Assembly: GCF_964340395.1 (NCBI RefSeq)
Contig: NC_135570.1
Coordinates: forward strand, 10,470,822-10,534,821
Source of the DNA: Glandiceps talaboti
Taxonomy: Eukaryota; Hemichordata; Enteropneusta; Spengelidae
Direction of reading: 5' to 3'
Length of the DNA stretch: 64,000 nt
Each line of letters starts with the position of its first letter. Position 1 is the stretch's first letter. A program made the position numbers and the translations under genes. The notes below the pieces were generated by a model, which had not been told where the DNA came from, did no database searches, and worked only from the letters and a program-made list of their open reading frames with translations. Shown here piece by piece: positions 37,055 to 49,263 of the stretch.

Positions 37055-37167
37055 CTAACTGATCCGAAAATTCAATACTGAGAAGATGGGCCAAAGATGT
37101 GATGCTGAACACAACTACAGACACACTTTCGAGATTCAACGACACAGAAGTTGGCAACTATTTCAAG
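37055..37167 (+). other. Exon-like segment, plus strand (coding status unclear)
   Basis: Bounded by a strong acceptor (TTATGTTTCCCCAG) and donor (TTTCAAG|GTAAGG). One frame starts at ATG 37086 in good context (AGAAGATGG) and stays open to the donor, then continues open through the segment at 47403-47497 if the two are spliced (59 codons in total). Another frame, reading RRWAKDVMLNTTTDTLSRFN, looks more protein-like but has a TGA near the acceptor. It could be a 5' UTR or lncRNA exon. Confidence 0.35.
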
Positions 37168-38869
37168 GTAAGGACAAAACGCTTTTGTTTTCTGTTTGAT
37201 GACTGATAAAATATTGGCGTTTCTGAATGAATGTAAAAAGTAGATGGTTTATAAAGTGTAGGGGTTTGTGTTATGAGCAGAAAGACTTATTTATCATAAA
37301 CATAGCTCAGCTAAAAGGCAGATAATATATATGATACTTAGATAGGAAACTTTAGGATGGAAAATTTAAACAGTTTTGTATTGAGATTTAAATATTTCTA
37401 AGTAAGGATTAGCATTCCAAAATTCAAGGTAAACTTTCTAAACAGGATGATCCTCAATTAATGTCCCTTGTAACCAATACTCCTTGCCACCCATTTTATT
37501 CCCCATCTTTTTGTGGCTCTCATTTTAAACTTAAAAACACTTTTTCAACATTTTAATTGTCAATGACTCAGTCTACTGTTCTCTTCACGTATGCGAACTT
37601 TAATAACTCTTGCTACTCATTACCCTTTAATAGCTTATATTGAAACTCCTGCTGGGATTTTTTTTAAATACCCCCAAAAAGTTTACGCTTGGCAGTGAAA
37701 TTTGAGGTTGGGTTGGGTTACCGGAATCAAACAAGTATTTTTAGCTATAAAATAGTCATATGGATGAGAATTAGGTGTTTATTTTGGATATTTAATTTAT
37801 AAAACAATTTTATCATGACAATTTTATCATTTACATTGCAAAAAGCTAAAATATGTGTAAAAGTTAAATTTTACACAATCATTTATTAATCTTCTGCAAT
37901 TTATTGAGTTATAAAAACTCAAGGACTTGACATATGTTGTTTCACATTGATTTTTCAAGTAGGCAGCCATGATAAAATTGTTTTATAAATTAAAACTCCA
38001 AAATAAATATCTAAGCCTCATCCATTATTGCCACTCTAAGAAGAAAATATCGGTAATAACATTTTAAAGTTAGGTATTACACATTGCCAAAAGCAATAAA
38101 AGTGACAGCAAACAATGACCAGCACTGTCAAAAATAAATCCCTCCCTTTATATGTAGTGTTAGTAGGAGATATATCAGAAACCAATCCCCTCACTTTATA
38201 TGTAGTGTTAATGGGAGATATGTCAGAAACCAATCCCCTCACTTTATATGTAGTATTAGTGGGAAATATGTTAGAAACCAATCCCCTCACTTTATATGTA
38301 GTGTTAATGGGAGATATGTCAGAAATCAATCCCCTCACTTTATATGTAGTGTTAGTGGGAGATATGTCAGAAATCAATCTCCTCACTTTATATGTAGTGT
38401 TAGTGGGAAATATGTCAGAAACCTATACCCTCACTTTATATGTAGTGTTAATGGGAGATATGTCAGAAATCAATCTCCTCACTTTATATGTAGTGTTAGT
38501 GGGAGATATGTTAGAAACCTATACCCTCACTTTATATGTAGTGTTAATGGGAGATATGTCAGAAATCAATCTCCTCACTTTATATGTAGTGTTAGTGGGA
38601 GATATGTTAGAAACCTATACCCTCACTTTATATGTAGTGTTAATGGGAGATATGTCAGAAATCAATCTCCTCACTTTATATGTAGTGTTAGTGGGAGATA
38701 TGTTAGAAACCTATACCCTCACTTTATATGTAGTGTTAATGGGAGATATGTCAGAAACCTATACCCTCACTTTATATGTAATGTTAGTGGGAGATATGTT
38801 AGAAACCTATACCCTCACTTTATATGTAGTGTTAGTAGGAGATATATCAGAAACCAATCCCCTCACTTT

Positions 38870-41250
38870 ATATGTAGTGTTAGTAGGAGATATATCAGAA
38901 ACCAATCCCCTCACTTTATATGTAGTGTTAGTCGGAGATATGTCAGAAACCAATCCCCTCACTTTATATGTAGTGTTAGTGGGAGATGTGTCAGAAACCA
39001 ATCCCCTCACTTTATAAGTGTTAGTGGGAAATATGTCAGTAACCAATCCCCTCACTTTATATGTAGTGTTAGTGGGAGATATGTCAGAAACCAATCCCCT
39101 CACTTTATATGTAGTGTTAGTGGGAAATATGTCAGTAACCAATCCCCTCACTTTATATGTAGTGTTAATGGGAGATATGTCAGAAATCAATCCCCTCACT
39201 TTATATGTAGTGTTAGTGGGAAATATGTCAGTAACCAATCCCCTCACTTTATATGTAGTGTTAGTGGGAGATATGTCAGAAACCAATCCCCTCACTTTAT
39301 ATGTAGTGTTAGTGGAAAATATGTTAGAAACCAATCCCCTCACTTTATATGTAGTGTTAGTCGGAGATATGTCAGAAACCAATCCCCTCACTTTATATGT
39401 AGTGTTAGTGGGAAATATGTTAGAAACCAATCCCCTCACTTTATATGTAGTGTTAGTAGGAGATATGTCAGAAACCAATCCCCTCACTTTATATGTAGTG
39501 TTAGTGGGAAATATGTTAGAAACCAATCCCCTCACTTTTTAGTGTTAGGGAGATATGTCAGAAACCAATCCCCTCACTTTATATGTAGTGTTAGTGGGAG
39601 ATATGTCAGAAACCAATCCCCTCACTTTATATGTAGTGTTAGTGGAAAATATGTTAGAAACCAATCCCCTCACTTTATATGTAGTGTTAGTCGGAGATAT
39701 GTCAGAAACCAATCCCCTCACTTTATATGTAGTGTTAGTGGGAAATATGTTAGAAACCAATCCCCTCACTTTATATGTAGTGTTAGTAGGAGATATGTCA
39801 GAAACCAATCCCCTCACTTTATATGTAGTGTTAGTGGGAAATATGTTAGAAACCAATCCCCTCACTTTTTAGTGTTAGGGAGATATGTCAGAAACCAATC
39901 CCCTCACTTTATATGTAGTGTTAGTGGGAGATATGTCAGAATCCAATCCCCTCACTTTATATGTAGTGTTAGTGGAGATATGTCAGAAACCAATCCCTCA
40001 CTTTATATGTAGTGTTAGTGGGAAATATGTCAAAAACCAATCCCCTCACTTTATATGTAGTATTAGTGGGAGATATGTCAGAAACCAATCCCCTCACTTT
40101 ATATGTAGTGTTAGTGGAGATATGTCAGAAACCAATCCCTCACTTTATATGTAGTGTTAGTGGGAAATATGTCAAAAACCAATCCCCTCACTTTATATGT
40201 AGTATTAGTGGGAGATATGTCAGAAACCAATCCCCTCACTTTATATGTAGTGTTAGTGCAGATATGTCAGAAACCAATCCCTCACTTTATATGTAGTGTT
40301 AGTGGAGATATGTCAGAAACCAATCCCTCACTTTATATGTAGTGTTAGTGGGAGATATGTCAAAAACCAATCCCCTCACTTTATATGTAGTGTTAGTGGG
40401 AGAAATGTTAGAAACCTACCCCCTCACTTTATATGTAGTGATAGTGGGAAATATGTTAGAAACCAATCCCCTCACTTTATATGTAGTGTTAGTCGGAGAT
40501 ATGTCAGAAACCAATCCCCTCACTTTATATGTAGAGTTAGTGGGAGATATGTCAAAAACCAATCACCTCACTTTATATGTAGTGTTAGTGGGAGATATGT
40601 CAGAAACCAATCCCCTCACTTTATATGTAGTGTTAGTGGGAGATATGTCAGAAACCAATCCCCTCACTTTATATGTAGTGATAGTGGGAAATATGTTAGA
40701 AACCAATCCCCTCACTTTACATGTAGTGTTAGTGGGAGATATGTCAGAAACCAATCCCCTCACTTTATATGTAGTGTTAGTGGGAGATATGTCAGAAACC
40801 AATCCCCTCACTTTATATGTAATGTTAGTGGGAGATATGTTAGAAACCAATCCCCTCACTTTATATATAGTGTTAGGGAGATATGTCAGAAACCAATCCC
40901 CTCACTTTATATGTAGTGTTAGTGGGAGATATGTCAGAATCCAATCCCCTCACTTTATATGTAGTGTTAGTGGGAGATATGTCAGAAACCAATCCCCTCA
41001 CTTTTATATATATAGTGTTAGTGGGAGATGTATTAGAAACCAATCCCCTCACTTTATATGTAGTGTTAGTGGGAGATATGTCAGAAACCAATCCCCTCAC
41101 TTTATATGTAGTGTTAGTGGAGATATGTCAGAAACCAATCCCTCACTTTATATGTAGTGTTAGTGGAGATATGTCAGAAACCAATCCCCTCACTTTATAT
41201 GTAGAGTTAGTGGGAGATATGTCAGAAACCAATCCCCTCACTTTATATGT
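38870..41250. repeat. Higher-order repeat block A inside the minisatellite
   Basis: The pattern of unit variants here recurs almost base for base at 41437-43487. The offset is 2567 bases before 39542 and 2237 after 39872; the 330-base difference is one internal duplication (about 39542-39871). The blocks include the same rare variants: a shortened CTTTATAAGTG unit at 39013 and 41580, a CTTTTTAGTGTTAGGG unit, and a TTTTATATATATAG unit. Confidence 0.9.
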
Positions 41251-41436
41251 AATGTTAGTGGGAGATATGTTAGAAACCTATACCCTCACTTTATATGTAG
41301 TGTTAATGGGAGATATGTCAGAAACCTATACCCTCACTTTATATGTAGTGTTAATGGGAGATATGTCAGAAACCAATCCCCTCACTTTATATGTAGTGTT
41401 AATGGGAGATATGTCAGAAACCTATACCCTCACTTT

Positions 41437-43487
41437 ATATGTAGTGTTAGTAGGAGATATATCAGAAACCAATCCCCTCACTTTATATGTAGTGTTAGTC
41501 GGAGATATGTCAGAAACCAATCCCCTCACTTTATATGTAGTGTTAGTGGGAGATGTGTCAGAAACCAATCCCCTCACTTTATAAGTGTTAGTGGGAAATA
41601 TGTCAGTAACCAATCCCCTCACTTTATATGTAGTGTTAGTGGGAGATATGTCAGAAACCAATCCCCTCACTTTATATGTAGTGTTAGTGGGAAATATGTC
41701 AGTAACCAATCCCCTCACTTTATATGTAGTGTTAATGGGAGATATGTCAGAAATCAATCCCCTCACTTTATATGTAGTGTTAGTGGGAAATATGTCAGTA
41801 ACCAATCCCCTCACTTTATATGTAGTGTTAGTGGGAGATATGTCAGAAACCAATCCCCTCACTTTATATGTAGTGTTAGTGGAAAATATGTTAGAAACCA
41901 ATCCCCTCACTTTATATGTAGTGTTAGTCGGAGATATGTCAGAAACCAATCCCCTCACTTTATATGTAGTGTTAGTGGGAAATATGTTAGAAACCAATCC
42001 CCTCACTTTATATGTAGTGTTAGTAGGAGATATGTCAGAAACCAATCCCCTCACTTTATATGTAGTGTTAGTGGGAAATATGTTAGAAACCAATCCCCTC
42101 ACTTTTTAGTGTTAGGGAGATATGTCAGAAACCAATCCCCTCACTTTATATGTAGTGTTAGTGGGAGATATGTCAGAATCCAATCCCCTCACTTTATATG
42201 TAGTGTTAGTGGAGATATGTCAGAAACCAATCCCTCACTTTATATGTAGTGTTAGTGGGAAATATGTCAAAAACCAATCCCCTCACTTTATATGTAGTAT
42301 TAGTGGGAGATATGTCAGAAACCAATCCCCTCACTTTATATGTAGTGTTAGTGGAGATATGTCAGAAACCAATCCCTCACTTTATATGTAGTGTTAGTGG
42401 GAAATATGTCAAAAACCAATCCCCTCACTTTATATGTAGTATTAGTGGGAGATATGTCAGAAACCAATCCCCTCACTTTATATGTAGTGTTAGTGCAGAT
42501 ATGTCAGAAACCAATCCCTCACTTTATATGTAGTGTTAGTGGAGATATGTCAGAAACCAATCCCTCACTTTATATGTAGTGTTAGTGGGAGATATGTCAA
42601 AAACCAATCCCCTCACTTTATATGTAGTGTTAGTGGGAGAAATGTTAGAAACCTACCCCCTCACTTTATATGTAGTGATAGTGGGAAATATGTTAGAAAC
42701 CAATCCCCTCACTTTATATGTAGTGTTAGTCGGAGATATGTCAGAAACCAATCCCCTCACTTTATATGTAGAGTTAGTGGGAGATATGTCAAAAACCAAT
42801 CACCTCACTTTATATGTAGTGTTAGTGGGAGATATGTCAGAAACCAATCCCCTCACTTTATATGTAGTGTTAGTGGGAGATATGTCAGAAACCAATCCCC
42901 TCACTTTATATGTAGTGATAGTGGGAAATATGTTAGAAACCAATCCCCTCACTTTACATGTAGTGTTAGTGGGAGATATGTCAGAAACCAATCCCCTCAC
43001 TTTATATGTAGTGTTAGTGGGAGATATGTCAGAAACCAATCCCCTCACTTTATATGTAATGTTAGTGGGAGATATGTTAGAAACCAATCCCCTCACTTTA
43101 TATATAGTGTTAGGGAGATATGTCAGAAACCAATCCCCTCACTTTATATGTAGTGTTAGTGGGAGATATGTCAGAATCCAATCCCCTCACTTTATATGTA
43201 GTGTTAGTGGGAGATATGTCAGAAACCAATCCCCTCACTTTTATATATATAGTGTTAGTGGGAGATGTGTTAGAAACCAATCCCCTCACTTTATATGTAG
43301 TGTTAGTGGGAGATATGTCAGAAACCAATCCCCTCACTTTATATGTAGTGTTAGTGGAGATATGTCAGAAACCAATCCCTCACTTTATATGTAGTGTTAG
43401 TGGAGATATGTCAGAAACCAATCCCCTCACTTTATATGTAGAGTTAGTGGGAGATATGTCAGAAACCAATCCCCTCACTTTATATGT
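41437..43487. repeat. Higher-order repeat block B inside the minisatellite
   Basis: Copy of block A. The one difference I noticed is GATGTATTAG at about 41030 versus GATGTGTTAG at 43267; block B also lacks the extra 330 bases. Confidence 0.9.
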
Positions 43488-44985
43488 AGTGTTAGTGTGA
43501 GATATGTTAGAAACCAATCCCCTCACTTTATATGTAGTGTTAATGGGAGATATGTCAAAAACAAATCCCCTCACTTTATATGTAGTATTAGTGGGAGATA
43601 TGTCAGAAACCAATCCCCTCACTTTATATGTAGTGTTAGTGGAGATATGTCAGAAACCAATCCCTCACTTTATATGTAGTGATAGTGGGAGATATGTCAG
43701 AAATCAATCCCCTCACTTTATATGTAGTGTTAGTGGGAAATATGTCAGCAACCAATCCCCTCACTTTATATGTAGTGTTAGTGTGAGATATGTCAGAAAC
43801 CAATCCCCTCACTTTATATGTAGTGTTAATGGGAGATATGTCAGAAACCAATCCCTTCACTTTATATGTAGTATTAGTGGGAGATATGTCAGAAACCAAT
43901 CCCCTCACTTTATATGTAGTATTAGTGGGAAATATGTTAGAAACCAATCCCCTCACTTTATATGTAGTGTTAAGTGGGAGATATGTCAGAAACCAATCCC
44001 TTCACTTTATATGTAGTATTAGTGGGAGATATGTCAGAAACCAATCCCTTCACTTTATATGTAGTATTAGTGGGAGATATGTCAGAAACCAATCCCCTCA
44101 CTTTATATGAAGTGTTAGTGGGAGATATGTCAGAAACCAATCCCCTCACTTTATATGTAGTGTTAGTGGGAGATATGTCAGAAACCAATCCCTTCACTTT
44201 ATATGTAGTGTTAGTGGGAGATATGTCAGAAACCAATCCCCTCACTTTATATGTAGTGTTAGTGGGAAATATGTTAGAAACCAATCCCCTCACTTTACAT
44301 GTAGTGTTAGTGGGAGATATGTTAGAAATCAATCCCCTCACTTTATATGAAGTGTTAGTGGGAGATATGTCAGAAACCAATCCCTTCACTTTACATGTAG
44401 TGTTAGTGGGAGATATGTCAGAAACCAATCCCTTCACTTTACATGTAGTATTAGTGGGAGATATGTTAGAAACCAATCCCCTCACTTTATATGTAGTGTT
44501 AGTGGGAGATATGTCAGAAACCAATCCCTTCACTTTATATGTAGTGTTAGTGGGAGATATGTCAGAAACCAATCCCCTCACTTTATATGTAGTGTTAAGT
44601 GGGAGATATGTCAGAAACCAATCCCCTCACTTTATATGTAGTGTTAGTGGGAAATATGTTAGAAACCAATCCCCTCACTTTACATGTAGTGTTAGTGGGA
44701 AATATGTTAGAAATCAATCCCCTCACTTTATATGAAGTGTTAGTGGGAGAGATGTTAGAAACCAATCCCTCACTTTATATGTAATGTTAGTGGGAGATAT
44801 GTCAGAAATCAATCCCCTCACTTTATATGTAGAGTTAGTGGGAGATATGTCAGAAATCAATCCCCTCACTTTATCATTAGTGGGACAGGTACCATGAATG
44901 TGGCGGAGAAATAAATATATAAACGAGTTATGCTGCTTACAGGTTTCTCTTACAAGGGTCTTCAGGGATAGTGACATTCTAGAAT

Positions 44986-45000
44986 GGGGGGGGGGGGGGG
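44986..45000. repeat. Poly-G tract (15 G)
   Basis: A homopolymer run just beyond the end of the minisatellite; opposite strand to the many poly-C runs elsewhere. Confidence 0.9.
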
Positions 45001-47402
45001 ATTTACTTCAGCCATCCCTTTGGACGTGTTTTCTTGCTATTTGGTCTAATATGGGGTCTGTTATCTTATAAAACCTGTAATGGTCTACAGTGGGGTATTC
45101 AAAATGATTCTAAAATGGGGTCTGGGGTTTTAAGTATTGGCAGCACATATCCCACTCCTGGGAATGAGAGCAATAAAGAGACTGAAAGAGAACTATCATG
45201 TAAAACGTATATCATGTATTTTATTAGATAAATATTGAGTTACAAGTTGATAATTGTGTCTGTCTACATTTACATTGCTAGTGTGACTAGGTCAACAAAA
45301 TTGCACCAAGTACAATGCATCATGGGTAATGACAAAAAAAAAACATAACAAAAAAAATCAGGGGACATCTAAACGGAAGACATACCATGAACAAGGTAAT
45401 GGTTTTACACTGATTGTAGTGGGATATTTACAGTACAAAATTCGTTTGCATGATGGTGTCTGATAAGGAAAGAAAGTTAGAGCTTCAAGAATCGGAAACG
45501 CAGGTGTAGATAAAATAGATTGTAATACAACAAAGCCCATTTTTTTGCTGCTAGGTCAGCTGATCAATGCTGAATTCTTGTGTTCACAACAAAATGGTGG
45601 ACATTTTGAGATGGTCAATGTTCTTTTTATAAGTAAACTATGAACATTTGTAAGTACAATAGGTTGGTACTGTTTTTACTTGACATTGACCCTATATTTC
45701 TACAAGTGGATCAACCTCACTGTAAAAAACAATTGGGAGAAACCACAGTTAGGTGGAAAACAGGGGTGTCAATTTATCATATGACTAAAAGAACATCAGA
45801 TCTCTTAGGCTGTACAAACAAAATGCACTAGGCTGTTAATGCTGTATTTACATTTTTATGGGATTTGGTGATCTCTTATTTTCAAACTCCAACATACTGT
45901 CACATGGTTTTGTTAAAGATTTACGTGGAAACTGATACCACTAAATGGAAATATTTATCGCAAGTTGGATATTCCTTAAGTAGTTTCCACAACAAAAACA
46001 AAATGGCTGCTACAAAGGACAGGAATTACAGTACTGATGGTACAGGGAAATATGTGTTAATTTTATAGTTCACAGAAGGTTGGAGTTTGAAACCACCAGT
46101 AAGCAGACAACAGGAGTACATCTCACTCTTTATAAAATGCCTCATCTTGGCCTGACTCAAACTTCAACTCATTCCTTACCATTGTCTACAAAAAAGTGCC
46201 TGCCTTCCATATTCTAAAATACAACCCTGCATACCTCCCCATATTATTGAAAATGTGTTCTTTTTCTCCAACTTTGATTTGGAAATTTCCCCCTAAAATG
46301 ATCACAATATGTCCTTATTGCATCACATTGGTTCAAAAGTCAGGTTTCATAACCTTTGTGTCCCTGAATAAAAATTTAGAAGTCATACAAAATTTGTAAA
46401 AAATCCTCAAACATAACTCCCCAGCAATGAAGTCACAAATCTGAAATTGTCATTGCAGTCATCCGCATGTATAAAAGCTCTTAATGTGGTATAACCCTCC
46501 CGGTGGACAGTGCACCAAAGACATTGGGGCGAGTCGGAGTCAGGCAAAGTAGAGGTACGAAAAGTTAGAGCAATATTACATAGATTTACCATCACTTGTT
46601 GAAGTACGATCAATTATTTTAAGATACTGAAAAACACTGTCTGATCGAGCAGAAGTTATTGGGTCTGAAATTTTGTTCTCTTTTAGCACTCTTTTGACAG
46701 ATCTTTTATAAAATTTCTGAAAATAGAAATTTAATGAGAATTAACAGTAATTACAATGGTGTAATATACATCAAGTTAAAAGTACAAACTGGTTTGAACC
46801 TGTTAAAACTGGTTTTCAGAGCTACTACAGAACATATTTCAACCACTGTGTACTGGTTTCAACTGGTTATGAGGGGAAACCATTTCATCCCTCACACACT
46901 CATGATTTAACTTCTGCAAGAATTACAGAAAATGCTTTTCTTGTACATCTACTACAAATTATGATATATAATATTTTAGTCAGCTCTGACTCTACTCTAC
47001 TTCTTTCACTGTAGACTGGCCAAGTGTTAACCTTTCATAAGATGTGATTTTGTCCTCTTCACCCTCCCTCCGTACACCCCTATGAGCCACAGAAAATAGA
47101 ATAAGCCACTCATAACTTAGGTTCATAGGGCAGATTGCAAGATATGCCAATGCCAATACGGGCACTTCTTTGTTAATGTCATAATGAGAACACAGATATT
47201 TTGGTATCAGATAGTTCACATCTAAAATATGGTGTAATGGGATTGTGAAGTTGTTACCATGGAAACATGCTATGTAAATCATCAGAACAATCTAAGATGT
47301 CGTTTGCAAGTGATAAACATTTTGATGTTTCCAAAATTTGAATAATTTGTGATTTTCATCGAAGTTGATCATTTAATTCCAATTTTGCTTTCACTTTTGC
47401 AG

Positions 47403-47497
47403 GCCATCAGTGTTTGAGAAGAAGGATGCATACAAGTTTCCATGAAAACCATCCTATGAAAAGTTACTTGTTGTCATGGCGACATATCTACTGGCAG
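47403..47497 (+). other. Exon-like segment, plus strand (coding status unclear)
   Basis: Bounded by a strong polypyrimidine acceptor (TTTCACTTTTGCAG) and donor (GGCAG|GTAAGC). One frame (HQCLRRRMHTSFHENHPMKS...) is open throughout. A second reads PSVFEKKDAYKFP, an in-frame TGA at 47443-47445, then KPSYEKLLVVMATYLLA. With the 37 kb segment it brackets the minisatellite, so both may belong to one plus-strand transcript. Confidence 0.3.
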
Positions 47498-48476
47498 GTA
47501 AGCATCACTATGACTATATACTTCAGCATGTATTGGAATAATAACATCTGGAATAGGATTTTGAATTTTTTACTTTATCAAAAATTATGCTCTAAAATCA
47601 AATTTCTGATTTGGTTTCGAAACAGTCTTGATAAAAACGGTGCAAAACTGGGACTTGAAAGTGCTACATAATCAGATATTGAATAAAAACTATTGTTTTT
47701 GACCCATACAGTTCAAGAAAAAAGGAAGTATATACAAAGCACAGAAAATACAGTTGGAACTTACAACTACGGTTGTGTTTTTTTTCTACAGTTAAAAATA
47801 CATTTTGTATAGTTGGACTCAAAAAGAACACTAAACTACAAACAGTATTTTACAGTTTTGTCTACAATGACTGACTCTGTTGACTTCACAGCTTAGAAGG
47901 TACTGCCCTTTCACTTTCATCTTGCTTGAAATTTCCATTTTGTGAAAAATCACAAGTGATGTGCCAAAACACCCCTATGAAATCTCATTAGATGTGACAT
48001 TGTTTTGCCTACTCACAGCCGTCAGAATCAAAACATGAAAGGGGTGAAGTTGGGACCATTTTTTTTTTTTACATTTTAAGAGAAATTTGGAAGGGGGATG
48101 GGAAACAAATTGGAAGAACAAACAAAATGGCGGTTGTGAAATATTTCAAAAACATAGGAGTAATTTGAAAGAGAACCTTCTGAACTGATTGTCTACTGGG
48201 TAAAGTCTAACAAAGTATTCCAAAAACCTAATGTCTTTTTCACTTTTTTTTCGTTTGTTTGGTAGAAGCTATGGGTATATAAGGTATAAATATTTTATTT
48301 AGCAATATACAGTTTCAAGCACAAACATTCTGATATATTGGGTGACCTCTGACCCTTCATTTGTACTACTCAAAGTATTCATAAATAACTGCCTACATGA
48401 GAGACTATCGTCTGTCAATGAATAAATCTCTTCCTCAAAGATAGATTTAGCTCAATCTGTCAAATCTATAATCTAT

Positions 48477-48486
48477 TTTATTTATT
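48477..48486 (-). terminator. Candidate ZMIZ polyadenylation signal (overlapping AATAAA)
   Basis: On the minus strand this reads AATAAATAAA-like, giving two overlapping AATAAA hexamers about 0.78 kb beyond the ZMIZ stop. Another AATAAA lies near 48293-48298 and another near 45220. Which one is used cannot be told from sequence. Confidence 0.3.
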
Positions 48487-48685
48487 TTCATTACAGTTTT
48501 GTAAGTATCTCTTCTGCGTCAACACTTAGATGATTGCGTTTATGTACAAGAAACAAAGAATTGTTAGTTGGCCTCCACAGGAGGAAAGAGTTTGCCAATA
48601 AACAAATTCTGGGCATTTCATTTTAGTCCATTATGCCTCACAGGCAACAACTTTTTTTTTTCATTTGAAACATTACTCTTACCTG

Positions 48686-48850
48686 TATTGTTTCATACGC
48701 GTCAAACACGACAGTTTTGCCTGTATTTGCTTCTCTGAATTTCGATATGTTGGCAACATCTCTTTGGTGGAGTTGCCATAGTAACACAGTCTCACACTTT
48801 GTTCCTTTTCTTCTTATAGGCAAACTTTTCTGCAGCAATGTGTCCACATC
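48686..48850 (-). other. Exon-like segment, minus strand, downstream of ZMIZ
   Basis: The frame reads VDTLLQKSLPIRRKG... then LHQRDVANISKFREANTGKT and VVFDAYETIQ up to a donor ACAG|GTAAGA. The last 30 residues look protein-like, and CpG in this stretch is higher than in its flanks. It lies between the ZMIZ stop and its candidate poly(A) sites. No partner exon was identified and I do not recognise the protein. Confidence 0.25.
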
Positions 48851-49047
48851 AACTTAGCTGTTTTGTAGCAACACAGTACACAACAACCAGTAGTAGTATC
48901 AAGGCACATAACATGACTAGAGCTTACCACAGGAGCACCACACACACACAAAAGTATTTATGATACTTAAAGTTTTGGCTGTCAAAGCCGTTATGTACAA
49001 AGTTAAAGTTTATCTTGGCAAGCTTTACTATACACAGCCATTGCAAT

Positions 49048-49170
49048 ATTTCCATAAAAGTGTGCAACAGTGCCATAAAAGGAGTTAATGTTTCCATAAA
49101 AGGGCGCAACCACTTCATAGAAGATGCGACATTTCCGTAAAAGGGCACAGCTTTTCCATAAAAGGATGCA
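49048..49170 (-). repeat. Degenerate short tandem repeat in the ZMIZ 3' UTR
   Basis: About six imperfect copies of a 20-22 base motif (plus-strand core TTCCATAAAAGGGCGCA) at about 49051, 49072, 49093, 49115, 49132 and 49155, just downstream of the ZMIZ stop. On the mRNA strand each copy carries TTTTATGGAA. Confidence 0.6.
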
Positions 49171-49263
49171 TCAAGAGTCTTGCACATTTGCCGACTGACG
49201 AATCACTGGCTGCTAGGACAGTCTCTAGCAAAAGTTACAGTCTGGGTGTGTGGTTCATCTTTT

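Larger units (their letters stand above)
38120..44890. repeat. Minisatellite, 48-bp unit, about 140 copies
   Basis: A near-continuous tandem array of a 48-base unit with core CCCCTCACTTTATATGTAGT then GTTAGTGGGAGATATGTC. Variants differ at few positions: GGGAGATATGTCAG versus GGGAAATATGTTAG, CCAATCCC versus CCTATACC, and one-base deletions giving TCCCTCAC or AGTGGAG. The unit is 16 codons long and has no stop in several frames, so it reads through as TNPLTLYVVLVGDMSE on plus and as a different 16-residue repeat on minus. Frame jumps at one-base deletions show there is no selection for a protein. It lies between two exon-like plus-strand segments, probably in an intron. Confidence 0.95.
44890..48470. 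other. Region between minisatellite and ZMIZ end
   Basis: CpG-poor single-copy sequence with no confident coding exon. A segment with TGGGGTCTGTTAT at 45050 is related to one near 33000. It may contain the distal ZMIZ 3' UTR (AATAAA on minus near 45220) and the plus-strand exon-like segment at 47403. Confidence 0.4.

Noticed and set aside
38807-39535. Minus-strand 242-codon ORF of RGLVSDISPTNTTYKV repeats
   Set aside because: Antisense reading of the same minisatellite; cannot be coding together with the plus ORFs and has no start, splice or domain support.
38115-44735. Series of long plus-strand ORFs (up to 300 codons) of TNPLTLYVVLVGDMSE-type repeats
   Set aside because: By-products of a 48-bp minisatellite open in several frames on both strands; frame jumps at single-base deletions and unit-level variation show no coding constraint.
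38120-44890. CRISPR-like regular repeat array
   Set aside because: Units are directly contiguous with no unique spacers, there are no cas genes, and the DNA is clearly eukaryotic.
47443-47445. In-frame TGA in the exon-like segment as a possible selenocysteine codon
   Set aside because: No selenoprotein family match and no SECIS element identified; another frame is open and the segment may be untranslated.
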